Below are positions 34,257 to 42,029 of a DNA stretch of 64,000 nucleotides, piece after piece. Numbering within the stretch: the stretch's first letter is position 1; every line of letters starts with the position of its first letter. The DNA comes from Paraburkholderia sp. Tr-20389. GTDB lineage: Bacteria; Pseudomonadota; Gammaproteobacteria; Burkholderiales; Burkholderiaceae. The position numbers and the translations under genes are program-made. Under the pieces are notes generated by a model. The model did not search any database. It was not told the origin of the DNA and worked only from the letters and a program-made list of their open reading frames with translations. Where the stretch lies: positions 1 through 64,000 of the forward strand of contig NZ_JAAGPD010000015.1 in the NCBI RefSeq assembly GCF_017104565.1. The letters are read 5' to 3'.

Positions 34257-34637
34257 ATGTATCTGTCCATTCTTGCCGTCGGTATCGGCGGCGCACTCGG
34301 TTCGCTGTTCCGCTGGTTTCTCGGTCTGCGCCTCAATGCGCTCTTTCCGGCGCTGCCGCTCGGCACGCTGGCCGCCAACGTGATCGCCGGCTACATCATC
34401 GGCGTGGCGGTCGCGTACTTCGGGCGCAATCCGCAGATCGCGCCCGAATGGCGGCTCTTCATCATCACGGGGCTGATGGGCGGCCTGTCGACGTTCTCCA
34501 CTTTCTCCGCCGAAGTCGTGCAACATTTGCAGCAAGGCCGGCTCAACTGGGCGGCAGGCGAGATCGCGATTCACGTGACAGCATCCGTGATCGCGACGGT
34601 GCTCGGCATTGCGACGGTCGCCATCGCGGCACGCTGA
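34257..34637 (+). CDS. crcB: Fluoride channel CrcB/Fluc
   Basis: The 126-residue four-helix channel subunit works as an antiparallel dimer exporting fluoride. Landmarks: [30 protein letters not shown] and [20 protein letters not shown], the last carrying the Phe-box and Thr/Ser fluoride track residues. The length is standard. The ATG at 34257 starts MYLSILAVG; an upstream GTG at 34158 would lie inside the riboswitch. Control by the upstream fluoride aptamer is expected to switch expression on with fluoride. Confidence 0.96.
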   Translation: MYLSILAVGIGGALGSLFRWFLGLRLNALFPALPLGTLAANVIAGYIIGVAVAYFGRNPQIAPEWRLFIITGLMGGLSTFSTFSAEVVQHLQQGRLNWAAGEIAIHVTASVIATVLGIATVAIAAR

Positions 34638-34838
34638 CGAGTCACCGCCCGCGTAAGTCACGCGCAACGATGACCGACACCCGCCGTTCATCAAAAGATC
34701 ATGGCCTGAGCCTGCCGCGCGCACATCGCGTGGCTGTATCATCGTCGTCATATGCGGCGGGCAATGTGATGACCATCATGCACTCGCCGCGACAGACGGC
34801 ATGAGCCGGGCGGCGCGCGAAGCGTCCGCTTCGTGCGC

Positions 34839-35117
34839 ATGCCAGGCAAGCCAGCCGGGGACCTCTTGAAGTACAGATATCTTTCGCGTCGTGCGTTCCA
34901 TCCGCTGCAGCGCAGTGCTGAGGAACTGTCGTTCGCGTTTTCGGAGCTGCTCGCACAGCCGCTCAGCCGCCCCGAAGCGGCCGCACGTTTCGAACACCTC
35001 TGGAACGAAGTCAACGACGCCGCGCAGTCGTGCGTCGACAGCGATGCCGCCTTCTCGTACATCGCGCTGCTGCAAAGCATGGATCAGCGCTGGCGGTTCC
35101 TGCGATCGATGAACTAG
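34839..35117 (+). CDS. Small protein, first of a tandem paralogous pair
   Basis: About 92 residues. The core RFEHLWNEVNDAAQSCVDSD then FSYIALLQSMDQRWRFL aligns with the next gene (KFERLWDETNALAASMMMTS, then LPYIALLKRMH), showing the two are diverged duplicates. No signal peptide or recognised domain; helical, cytosolic. The start is uncertain: ATG 34839 is used here, while a TTG at 34866 has a better GGGGA ribosome-binding site and would give MKYRYLSRRAF. The second gene begins 15 bp after this stop, so an operon is likely. Function unknown. Confidence 0.65.
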   Translation: MPGKPAGDLLKYRYLSRRAFHPLQRSAEELSFAFSELLAQPLSRPEAAARFEHLWNEVNDAAQSCVDSDAAFSYIALLQSMDQRWRFLRSMN

Positions 35118-35131
35118 CGGGCCAGCCGACC

Positions 35132-35398
35132 GTGTCCTCCGATCAGCCCGTCGACCAGCAGGCCACCCCGCAAGCGCGGCCGCCCCGCTCCGCCGACGAG
35201 ATCGAAAAGGACTTCCTGGATTTGATGATGTCGGGCATTCCGTCCGACATCGCGCACGACAAGTTCGAACGCCTGTGGGATGAAACGAACGCGCTTGCCG
35301 CATCGATGATGATGACGTCGCAGGCGCTTCCGTATATTGCGCTGCTCAAGCGCATGCACGCGGATTTCGCCGGGCGCTACCCGCGACGCACGGGATAA
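35132..35398 (+). CDS. Small protein, second of a tandem paralogous pair
   Basis: An 88-residue product from a GTG at 35132. A Pro/Gln/Ala-rich opening (SSDQPVDQQATPQARPPRSA) leads into DEIEKDFLDLMMSGIPSDIA and a helical core that mirrors the previous gene: FERLWDETNALAAS and LPYIALLKRM. The shared pattern is F-E-x-LW-(N/D)-E-x-N-x-A-x-S and YIALL. No family is recognised. Spacing of 14 bp from the preceding stop supports co-translation. Function unknown. Confidence 0.62.
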   Translation: MSSDQPVDQQATPQARPPRSADEIEKDFLDLMMSGIPSDIAHDKFERLWDETNALAASMMMTSQALPYIALLKRMHADFAGRYPRRTG

Positions 35399-35462
35399 GC
35401 GCGGCGCGCATTCAACGCAGCGGCGGCACGCACGGCCGCCGCTTTCGAACTACGACCTCGAA

Positions 35463-36119
35463 TTACGACTTTGCGGGACGCCCCGTCTTCACGGCTTCGA
35501 GTTCCTGCACGGCCGCGACGAGCCGCTTGGCTGGCGAAACGGCAAGCAGGTTCAGACCCGCACGCAGCAACTCGCTCTTCTTGACGGAGAGACCCGCATC
35601 GAGACAACGCTGCTTGAGTTCGGCGATCTTCGCGTAGTCGGACTTCGGCATCGTGAAGCTGTCGCGCACCACTTTTTCCTTCTCTTTCTTCGCACGCGGT
35701 TTTTTGTCTTCGGCGACGGCAGGCGCCGCTGCGGGCCTGGTCGTCTTCACGGCCTTCGTGGTCTTCACCGCCTTCGCTTCCTTCGGCGGCTTGACTGCCT
35801 TGGCCGGCTTCGCGGTCGAGGCGGACGGGGCCTCGCTTGCCGGCTTGGCAGCCTTGTCAGCCTTCACGCTGCCGGCGGTCTTTGCGGCCTGAGTCGCTTT
35901 CACCGTCTTCGCCGCTTTCGGCGCCTTTGCGGATTTCGGCGTCGCGTTCGAGGTGTCGGGCGCGCTCGCCGCGGCTTCGGAGGCCGTCGATGCCTTTGTC
36001 GGCTCCGCGGCCCGCGCTGCCTTCGCGGACGGCTTCTTCGCTTCCGCGGCCGGTTCCTTCGCACTCTTCGGGAAGTGGAAAGCCTTCTTGGTCGGTTCCT
36101 TGATTCGTGGCGTGCTCAT
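35463..36119 (-). CDS. Histone-H1-like protein with C-terminal RHH-type domain
   Basis: 218 residues. The first 140 are Lys/Ala/Pro-rich with repeated short motifs (PKAAKTVKATQAAKTA, TAKPAKAVKPPKEAKAVKTT), like bacterial H1-type proteins that bind DNA without sequence preference. The last 70 residues are ordinary in composition: VRDSFTMPKSDYAKIAELKQ, AGLSVKKSELLRAGLNLLAV and KRLVAAVQELEAVKTGRPAK, resembling a ribbon-helix-helix DNA-binding fold. A nucleoid-associated or regulatory role is inferred. Monocistronic, with the ATG at 36119. Confidence 0.83.
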   Translation of the reverse strand: MSTPRIKEPTKKAFHFPKSAKEPAAEAKKPSAKAARAAEPTKASTASEAAASAPDTSNATPKSAKAPKAAKTVKATQAAKTAGSVKADKAAKPASEAPSASTAKPAKAVKPPKEAKAVKTTKAVKTTRPAAAPAVAEDKKPRAKKEKEKVVRDSFTMPKSDYAKIAELKQRCLDAGLSVKKSELLRAGLNLLAVSPAKRLVAAVQELEAVKTGRPAKS

Positions 36120-36197
36120 GTCGATCCCTCGTTAACGGTATAAACAGTATATACGGTTTTCGGGCGGACAAATCCCGCTGCATCGCGCCGCAAGCAA

Positions 36198-37073
36198 CTA
36201 CGCTTTTTTCAGCAGACGGACGGCCTCACGCTGCCGCTGCTTGCGACGCCCCTTCAGAAACGCGAGCGCTTCGCGCGCGTCCTCTTCGCTAGCGAACAGG
36301 TTCAGGTTTTCGCGCAACAGCGCGACGCTCGCGATCACGTCGTTGAGTTCGCCGAAGCACTGCTGCATATTCTTGAGACGCTTGAGCGTGCGTGCATGCG
36401 CGGCGTCGTCGAGCGCGGGGCCGAAGAACTCGATCAGATAGCGAACCCGCTTGCCGGACTTGCGCACGTCATGCAGCGAATCGTAGTCGGCGTGTTTTGC
36501 GCGCGACGCCTTGCGCATGCGCTTGCGCAACGATTTTTCAGCGACGCGCACACGCTTCGCCGCGAACTTCTGCAATGCATGCCGTTCGGGCGCCGTGTTC
36601 AGTTCCTTCGATGTGTTCGCGAGCGCGTCGTGCAGCACGTTGCGGATGTCGGCGTTGATGAGCGTTTCGCGGCTCGTGGCGAGTGCGCGTTCGCGCGCTT
36701 CGTGCAGGCTGGCAGGCACGTCGCGCACCATGCCGCTTGCGCCCGTTTCGTCGTTTGCGCTTGCCAGCAGTTCGAGCAGGATGTCCCAGTCGCGCGTGCG
36801 TCCGGCGGCGTCGGCGAGAAAACGATACAGCGCGCGCTGACGCGTGTTTTCGGCCTTGTCGAGCAGCGGCCGGTAGGCCCACCACAACGAGCGCAGGCGC
36901 CGCAGCGCGACGCGCAACTGATGCAGGGATTCGGGAGAAGCGTCGGCGTGGATCGATGCATTGTGCGCAAGCGCTTCGTCGACGAGCGGCGCCGCGAGCG
37001 CGGCGAACGTCGATTCCGCCTGCGCCCCGTCGCCCAGTGCGGCGATATCGTGCGTAGGATCGTCGTCTTTCAT
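36198..37073 (-). CDS. CHAD-domain protein
   Basis: A 291-residue all-helical CHAD protein. Conserved basic/His positions are visible in LHQLRVALRRLRSLWWAYRP, RTRDWDILLELL, SLHDVRKSGKRVRYLIEFFG and MQQCFGELNDV. CHAD domains bind inorganic polyphosphate and are often found with CYTH phosphatases or on polyphosphate granules. No CYTH or ppk gene is adjacent. The ATG at 37073 has GAGG upstream; an alternative start at 37139 would add an unrelated segment. Confidence 0.92.
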   Translation of the reverse strand: MKDDDPTHDIAALGDGAQAESTFAALAAPLVDEALAHNASIHADASPESLHQLRVALRRLRSLWWAYRPLLDKAENTRQRALYRFLADAAGRTRDWDILLELLASANDETGASGMVRDVPASLHEARERALATSRETLINADIRNVLHDALANTSKELNTAPERHALQKFAAKRVRVAEKSLRKRMRKASRAKHADYDSLHDVRKSGKRVRYLIEFFGPALDDAAHARTLKRLKNMQQCFGELNDVIASVALLRENLNLFASEEDAREALAFLKGRRKQRQREAVRLLKKA

Positions 37074-37184
37074 GGGGCCTCGTATCGGGAGCGATAACAA
37101 GATGCCATGCGATGCATCGACCGATGCAGAGGACATCATACGCTTTCCACATCGGACAAAAATCGCGAATCCCGAGGCTGCGCC

Positions 37185-38012
37185 CTATTTGTCCGGCGGC
37201 ACGGTCGCGCGTGCGAACGTCGCCAGATCCATCACGAAACAGAACGCCGGGGCCGCCGCCAGCACGCAATCGCACGGAAGCGTCGGAGCTTCATCGCGCG
37301 GCGGCTTGCGGCGCAACGCGACCACGCCCTCGACCCAGCGCCGGAAAGCGGGCAACGGCCAGCCGCAGCGCACTGCGGCCGACGCCTCGACTTCCACGTT
37401 GTCTTCAAGCAGCCAGCCGCCGACGTAGTTACGCGCGAGCAAATGAAACGGCAAGCTCTGCGAAACGCTCGCAGGGTCGACGGGCCCGTCGCCTGCCCCG
37501 CGAACGCCCGGCGCGAGATAAATGAAATAGTGCGGCGCGAGACTTTGTGCATGCGTGACGACATCGGCGACATCAGGCTCGTGCCGCGCGAGTTCGTGCG
37601 CGTCGGGCGCCGTATGCGCGCGCATCTCTGTCAGCTTGACGCGTAGTGCTTGAAGTTTTTGCCTGCACGCGTACGTCCAGCGCTGTTCCGCGTCGTCGAG
37701 GTCGAACTCGAGCGCGCCCACGTCGTTCAGATGCACGGCCTTCGCATCGGCAAGCGCGCGTCGCGCCTCGATGATCGCCTTCGGCGCGCTCAGCGAAAAG
37801 TAGCGCGACAGCTCGCGGCCGATGTCGTCGTCATCGGTCCGGAATTCGAGCAGGCACCAGCGCAACGACGGATCGAAAGCGAACGCATCGCCGTGCGCGA
37901 TGCGCATGCCGAGCGCGCTCGTCGCATACAGATATTCGACCGTCTTGCGCGTCGCCGACACGCGCTGCGTCGACACAGGGAGATCGGACTCGCGGAGGTT
38001 CAGGGTATCCAT
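37185..38012 (-). CDS. Hypothetical protein, 275 residues
   Basis: Starts MDTLNLRESDLPVSTQRVSA after a GGGAGTG ribosome-binding site at 38012. Recognisable pieces are VEYLYATSALGMRIAHGDAF, RWCLLEFRTDDDDIGRELSR, LAPHYFIYLAPGVRG and FHLLARNYVGGWLLEDNVEV. It appears to be a soluble alpha/beta protein without signal peptide or membrane helices. No family is recognised; codon use is like its neighbours. Divergent from the PRC-barrel gene. Confidence 0.72.
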   Translation of the reverse strand: MDTLNLRESDLPVSTQRVSATRKTVEYLYATSALGMRIAHGDAFAFDPSLRWCLLEFRTDDDDIGRELSRYFSLSAPKAIIEARRALADAKAVHLNDVGALEFDLDDAEQRWTYACRQKLQALRVKLTEMRAHTAPDAHELARHEPDVADVVTHAQSLAPHYFIYLAPGVRGAGDGPVDPASVSQSLPFHLLARNYVGGWLLEDNVEVEASAAVRCGWPLPAFRRWVEGVVALRRKPPRDEAPTLPCDCVLAAAPAFCFVMDLATFARATVPPDK

Positions 38013-38206
38013 GTTCACTCCCGGGAAGGGGATTCGCCTCGCCGTGCGCCGGTTGCAATCGGCGCACGATCCACCCTGCACAGCGAGAACTACGCCATCC
38101 GCACCGCACTACGTGACGGCGAGAGGCCTCACGCGACGTTCGATTGGAACGCTCACAGGCACGCCGGATGCGCTACGCATTCCGTGGACTTCCAAAGGAG
38201 GAAATC

Positions 38207-38668
38207 ATGACCACACTTGACCCGAAAATGAACCCGGCACATGCCGGCGCAGGCATCGTCGGCGGTGGCGTGGGCGAAGGTCCGGGGCCTGAAGTGATGG
38301 CCGCGGCAACGCTGGATGGCAACAAGGTCGTCTCGTCGGATGGCGAACATGTCGGCAAGATCTCGGACATCATGCTCGACGTGCGCAGCGGACGCGTCGC
38401 GTATGCGGTGTTGTCGGAGGGCGGCTTCCTCGGCATGGGCAGCAATCTGCACGCAATCCCGTGGAGTGCGCTGACGCTCGATACCGACGAGAAGGTATTC
38501 CGCGTCGATATCACCGCGCAGCGGATCAAGGACGAACCGGGCTTCGACAAGGATCACTGGCCTTCGATGGCCGACGAAACCTGGGGCACGCAGATGCACC
38601 AGTACTACAACCGCGATCCGTACTGGATGTCGACTTCCGTCGATCCGATGCGCGACCGGGGGTTGTGA
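38207..38668 (+). CDS. PRC-barrel domain protein
   Basis: A 153-residue protein with one PRC-barrel: VVSSDGEHVGKISDIMLDVR, SGRVAYAVLSEGGFLGMGSN, HAIPWSALTLDTDEKVFRVD. Flanks are Gly/Met-rich (N-terminus) and aromatic (C-terminus: WGTQMHQYYNRDPYW). Similar proteins are common and often stress-associated in Proteobacteria; the ligand is unknown. AAAGGAGG precedes the ATG at 38207 with ideal spacing, so high translation is expected. A palindromic terminator hairpin follows at 38728. Confidence 0.92.
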   Translation: MTTLDPKMNPAHAGAGIVGGGVGEGPGPEVMAAATLDGNKVVSSDGEHVGKISDIMLDVRSGRVAYAVLSEGGFLGMGSNLHAIPWSALTLDTDEKVFRVDITAQRIKDEPGFDKDHWPSMADETWGTQMHQYYNRDPYWMSTSVDPMRDRGL

Positions 38669-38727
38669 TTTCGACAGCGGCGCGCCCGCGCCGCGCTGCC
38701 GACTTTTCCTTCATCGATGCTCATGCC

Positions 38728-38755
38728 GGCGGCCGCCAGGATTCTGGCGGCCGCC
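38728..38755 (+). terminator. Terminator hairpin after the PRC-barrel gene
   Basis: Two copies of the self-complementary decamer GGCGGCCGCC flank an 8-nt loop, giving a perfect 10-bp stem. It lies 60 bp after the stop; the T-run is poor. Confidence 0.6.
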
Positions 38756-38880
38756 GCGCTTCATTTGCCGGGTGCGCGTAGCATGCGTGCTTTGACGCCG
38801 TACTCGTCAATACATATCGTCACGCCCTGCCCGCCCGCTTCCCGCCGCTGGATAAACGCTCGCAAACCGACCGGACGGAT

Positions 38881-38912
38881 AAAAAAAAGGCGCCACGTTG
38901 CCGTGGCGCCTT
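38881..38912 (-). terminator. Minus-strand intrinsic terminator
   Basis: A perfect 11-bp stem AAGGCGCCACG/CGTGGCGCCTT with loop TTGC. On the minus strand the hairpin is followed by eight T residues. No minus-strand gene precedes it. Confidence 0.8.
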
Positions 38913-38913
38913 C

Positions 38914-38949
38914 AAAAAGTTCTAGCCATTCCGAGGGCCGTGCTAGAAC
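38914..38949 (-). terminator. Second minus-strand terminator, directly upstream
   Basis: The 8-bp stem GTTCTAGC/GCTAGAAC is followed on the minus strand by TTTTT. It sits in tandem with the terminator at 38881-38912. Confidence 0.65.
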
Positions 38950-39266
38950 CTGAGAGACGGTACTGAAAAGTGGTGCAGAAATTGGGGTTTCGAAGCGCAG
39001 ACTGCTTGACGGGACGCGAACGCTGCGATTAGACGCGCGCTGCGATATGTCGTTTTTACTTACGATTACTGCGCACTTTCGAAATATAGTTCCATTTTTT
39101 ATGGTAATGCTGACTAAGTCAAGCAAAATTTAATCGCTTCCGGAGGTCCAAAAGTTACATTCCTATACAATGAATCGTAGTAGGAAAAAAGACACTTAGG
39201 CCTTGCTGAGAGAGGGTCTGAGAGCGCTTCAGACGGGTCTGTGCCGCTGAGCGCGTTCCGCAATAT

Positions 39267-39281
39267 TGAAATAGCGTTTCA
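39267..39281. promoter_or_regulatory. Candidate IclR operator
   Basis: TGAAA-TAGCG-TTTCA is a perfect 5-bp dyad with a 5-bp spacer, 10 bp before the IclR-family start and close to IclR-type operators (TGGAA-N5-TTCCA). Likely autoregulatory. Confidence 0.45.
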
Positions 39282-39291
39282 TAAAAACCAC

Positions 39292-40128
39292 ATGAACCAG
39301 TCATCGACGCGCCCCGTCGCCGGCGATGCCGCGAAGGAAAAAGACGGCTCGGGCGACGAGGTCACCGCGCTCGCCCGCGGCCTCACCGTGCTTCGGAGGA
39401 TCGCGGCCGCCGACGCCCCGCTTTCCAACCGCGAGCTGACGGAGCTGACGGGCATTCCCAAGCCGACCGTCTCCCGGATCACCGCGACGCTGGTCAGCGC
39501 GGGCTTCCTGTTCCGTTTGCCGGACAGCGAGCGTTTCGTGCTGACGTCGTCGGTGCTGGAGTTGAGCAACGGCTTTCTGCGCAACTTCGACATCCGCGCG
39601 CGCTCGCGGCCCTTCCTGATCGAACTGGCCGAACGCACGTCGCTCTCCGTGCATCTGGCCGTGCGCGACCGGCTCGACATGGTCGTCATCGACGCCATCA
39701 AACCACGCTCCGCCGTGCTGGTATCGCGCCTCGACGTCGGCTCGCGGATGGACCTGAGCCGCACGGCCGTCGGCCGCGCCTATCTGGCTGCCCTGTCCGA
39801 AACGGACCGGCAGAACCTGCTGGCCGGCCTGCAGGCCGCGGCGGGCGACGACTGGGGCAACATTAGCGCCCGGCTCGATGCCGCATTGCACGAGACGACG
39901 GCACAAGGCTTCGCGATCGCAACGGGCGAATGGTACGAAGGGCTGAACGCAATCGCCGCCGGCTTCATCGGGCCTTCGGGTGAACGCTACGCGGTCAATT
40001 GCGGCGGCTCGGCACATCAGTGTCCACGCGATTGGCTGGTAGCGCGGGCGGCCCCCGCGTTGCTCGAGACCATCGACAAAATCGTCCACGAAATCGGCGG
40101 CACGCCTGGGCGCCGGCTCGATGACTGA
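39292..40128 (+). CDS. IclR-family transcriptional regulator
   Basis: The 278-residue protein has an N-terminal winged helix-turn-helix (ALARGLTVLRRIAAADAPLS, NRELTELTGIPKPTVSRITA) and the C-terminal IclR effector domain (SVHLAVRDRLDMVVIDAIKP, RSAVLVSRLDVGSRMDLSRT, EWYEGLNAIAAGFIGPSGE). It probably senses an aromatic or small organic acid. The ATG at 39292 gives MNQSSTRPVAG. No catabolic genes flank it, so its targets lie elsewhere unless it controls mdtABC 480 bp downstream, for which there is no evidence. Confidence 0.93.
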   Translation: MNQSSTRPVAGDAAKEKDGSGDEVTALARGLTVLRRIAAADAPLSNRELTELTGIPKPTVSRITATLVSAGFLFRLPDSERFVLTSSVLELSNGFLRNFDIRARSRPFLIELAERTSLSVHLAVRDRLDMVVIDAIKPRSAVLVSRLDVGSRMDLSRTAVGRAYLAALSETDRQNLLAGLQAAAGDDWGNISARLDAALHETTAQGFAIATGEWYEGLNAIAAGFIGPSGERYAVNCGGSAHQCPRDWLVARAAPALLETIDKIVHEIGGTPGRRLDD

Positions 40129-40607
40129 GACGTCGTGCGGCGTGTCCGGGCAACGTCGGGCAGTCCTCGCATTCGTGCGACCTGTTGGTGACGCGTCACT
40201 GACGCACACCTTTCAGGCACGCCGATCTCGTGTAACCGTCGTAATCCGCCGAAAAATACGCCGCTGGACTGTAACTCCGCCCGGGACGTAGCATCATGCT
40301 TTCCCGCGCGCCCGGGAAAGCTGCGACTGCCTCCTGCGCATCCGCGCGCGTTTGCACCGGCAGCGCAAAAGACAACGGAGCGCAGCGGCACGAACATCAG
40401 TACGGCCAACAGGGAGGAGCCGTCAATCATGCCGGCAACGCGTCTGCCGCTATCGCGGCCGCCGTCACGTCACGGTCATCTCGATGAGCCATCGCATCAA
40501 TTAACATCGCGCAGGCACGCGCGATCGACAGAACCCGGCGTGCGGTATGCAGCTACGGCGCGCATCGAACGTTTGCTTCATTTCAAGCCAGCCACCTGAT
40601 CGAACCG
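40129..40607. other. Intergenic region before mdtABC
   Basis: 479 bases without a convincing gene. A 9-bp hairpin GCTTTCCCG/CGGGAAAGC (40298-40321) lacks a T-run. The mdtABC promoter should lie here, but no clear hexamers or regulator site were identified. Confidence 0.4.
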
Positions 40608-42014
40608 ATGGACGAACAAAAAAAGCAGCCTGAATCATCACGCCACGCCGAACCCGCCAGCCCGCCTCCCGGGCGCGAACCCGGGCCCGGCGCCGTCAAG
40701 CGCCATCGCGGCCGCACGATCGCGTTGATCGTCGCCGTCGTGCTGATCGCGGGCTTCGTGCTGATGCGCTGGCATCCCTGGAACAAAAGCGCAGACGGCG
40801 CGAGCGCGGCAACGGGCGCAAGCGGCGCGCAGGCTGGGCGTGCCGGTCGACGCGGCGGCGGCCCCGGCGGCGGCATGAACCAGCCGCAGCCCGTGCACGT
40901 GGCGGCCGCGACGCAAGGCGAAATGCCCGTCGTGCTGAACGCGCTCGGCACGGTCACACCGCTTGCCAACGTCACCGTGCGCACGCAGTTGTCGGGCACG
41001 TTACAGACGGTCGCGTTCCAGGAAGGCCAGATGGTCAAGCGCGGCGATCTGCTTGCGCAGGTCGACCCGCGTCCGTATCAGATCAGTCTTGCGAACGCCG
41101 AAGGCACGCTCGCCAAGGACATGGCGCTTCTGCAAACCGCCCGTCTCGACCTGAAGCGCTATCAGACGCTGCTCTCGCAAGATTCGATCGCGAGCCAGCA
41201 GGTCGACACGCAGGCATCGCTCGTCAAGCAGTACGAAGGCCAGGTCAAGGCCGACCAGGCGAACATCGACACCTTCAAACTCGATCTCACGTACGCGCGC
41301 ATCACGGCGCCCGTCTCGGGACGCGTCGGCCTGCGTCAGGTCGATGCCGGCAACTACGTCACACCGAGCGACACGAACGGTGTCGTCGTCATCACGCAAT
41401 TGCAGCCGATCAGCGTGATCTTCACCACTTTCGAAGACAACCTGCCCGCCATCCTCAAGCAACTGCACACGGGCCAGAAGATGTCGGTGACGGCCTACGA
41501 CCGCAGCAACACGACATCGCTCGAAGCGGGCTATCTGGAAACGCTCGACAACCAGATCGACACGACGACGGGCACCGTGAAGCTGCGCGCCACGTTCCAG
41601 AACAACGGCGGGCTGCTGTTCCCGAATCAGTTCGTCAATACGCGCCTGCTCGTGAACGTGGTGAAGGACGCGGTGATCGTGCCGACCTCGTCGGTGCTGA
41701 ACGGCTCGATGGGCGCATTCGTGTATGTCGTGAAACCCGACAACACGGTGACGGTGCGCACGGTCAAGGTCGGCCCTGTCGACGGCGAGCGCACCAGCAT
41801 CGCGTCGGGTCTGCAGGTCGGCGAGCGCGTCGTGATCGACGGTTCGGACCGGCTGAAGGAAGGCGCGAAGATCACGATTCCCGCCGACCGTCCGCGCGGT
41901 GCGTCGGGTGCGTCGGGTGCATCGGGTGCGCATGCGGCATCGGGCGCTTCCGGTGCAGTGGGCGCATCGGGCGCGCGTCGTCACAAGCACGCGTCGCAGA
42001 CGTCGGCGGAATAA
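40608..42014 (+). CDS. mdtA: RND efflux periplasmic adaptor, MdtA-like
   Basis: A 468-residue membrane-fusion protein: short cytosolic start, one helix (RTIALIVAVVLIAGFVLM), then the lipoyl/beta-barrel/membrane-proximal domains (VNVTVRTQLSGTLQ-like LANVTVRTQLSGTLQTVAFQ, YARITAPVSGRVGLRQVDAG, VIVPTSSVLNGSMGAFVYVV). It links the inner-membrane pumps to an outer-membrane channel. Gly/Ala/Ser-rich linkers occur after the helix and at the C-terminus (repeated GAS triplets). First gene of an mdtABC operon, 15 bp before mdtB. Confidence 0.93.
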   Translation: MDEQKKQPESSRHAEPASPPPGREPGPGAVKRHRGRTIALIVAVVLIAGFVLMRWHPWNKSADGASAATGASGAQAGRAGRRGGGPGGGMNQPQPVHVAAATQGEMPVVLNALGTVTPLANVTVRTQLSGTLQTVAFQEGQMVKRGDLLAQVDPRPYQISLANAEGTLAKDMALLQTARLDLKRYQTLLSQDSIASQQVDTQASLVKQYEGQVKADQANIDTFKLDLTYARITAPVSGRVGLRQVDAGNYVTPSDTNGVVVITQLQPISVIFTTFEDNLPAILKQLHTGQKMSVTAYDRSNTTSLEAGYLETLDNQIDTTTGTVKLRATFQNNGGLLFPNQFVNTRLLVNVVKDAVIVPTSSVLNGSMGAFVYVVKPDNTVTVRTVKVGPVDGERTSIASGLQVGERVVIDGSDRLKEGAKITIPADRPRGASGASGASGAHAASGASGAVGASGARRHKHASQTSAE

Positions 42015-42029
42015 GGCACGGCTGACCGC

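Larger units (their letters stand above)
38881..39116 (-). ncRNA. Possible small RNA ending at tandem terminators
   Basis: Two consecutive minus-strand terminators with no upstream minus-strand gene imply a non-coding transcript. A TTGACT -35-like hexamer at 39117-39122 (minus) points towards them, with an A-rich -10 region about 15 bp on; the promoter is only tentative. The predicted RNA is roughly 200 nt. Confidence 0.3.
38669..39291. other. Long intergenic region with opposing terminators and IclR promoter
   Basis: 623 bases. It contains a plus-strand hairpin (38728-38755), two minus-strand terminators (38881-38949), an AT-rich segment (39040-39200) unlike the neighbouring sequence, and an IclR-type dyad (39267-39281). 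No protein-coding gene is convincing. Confidence 0.5.

Noticed and set aside
38761-39126. A 121-codon minus-strand open frame
   Set aside because: It runs straight through two minus-strand intrinsic terminators and has no ribosome-binding site or recognisable sequence.
39190-39230. TPP riboswitch-like CTGAGA sequence
   Set aside because: Only the short CTGAGA string is present; the rest of the aptamer core and a thiamine gene are absent.
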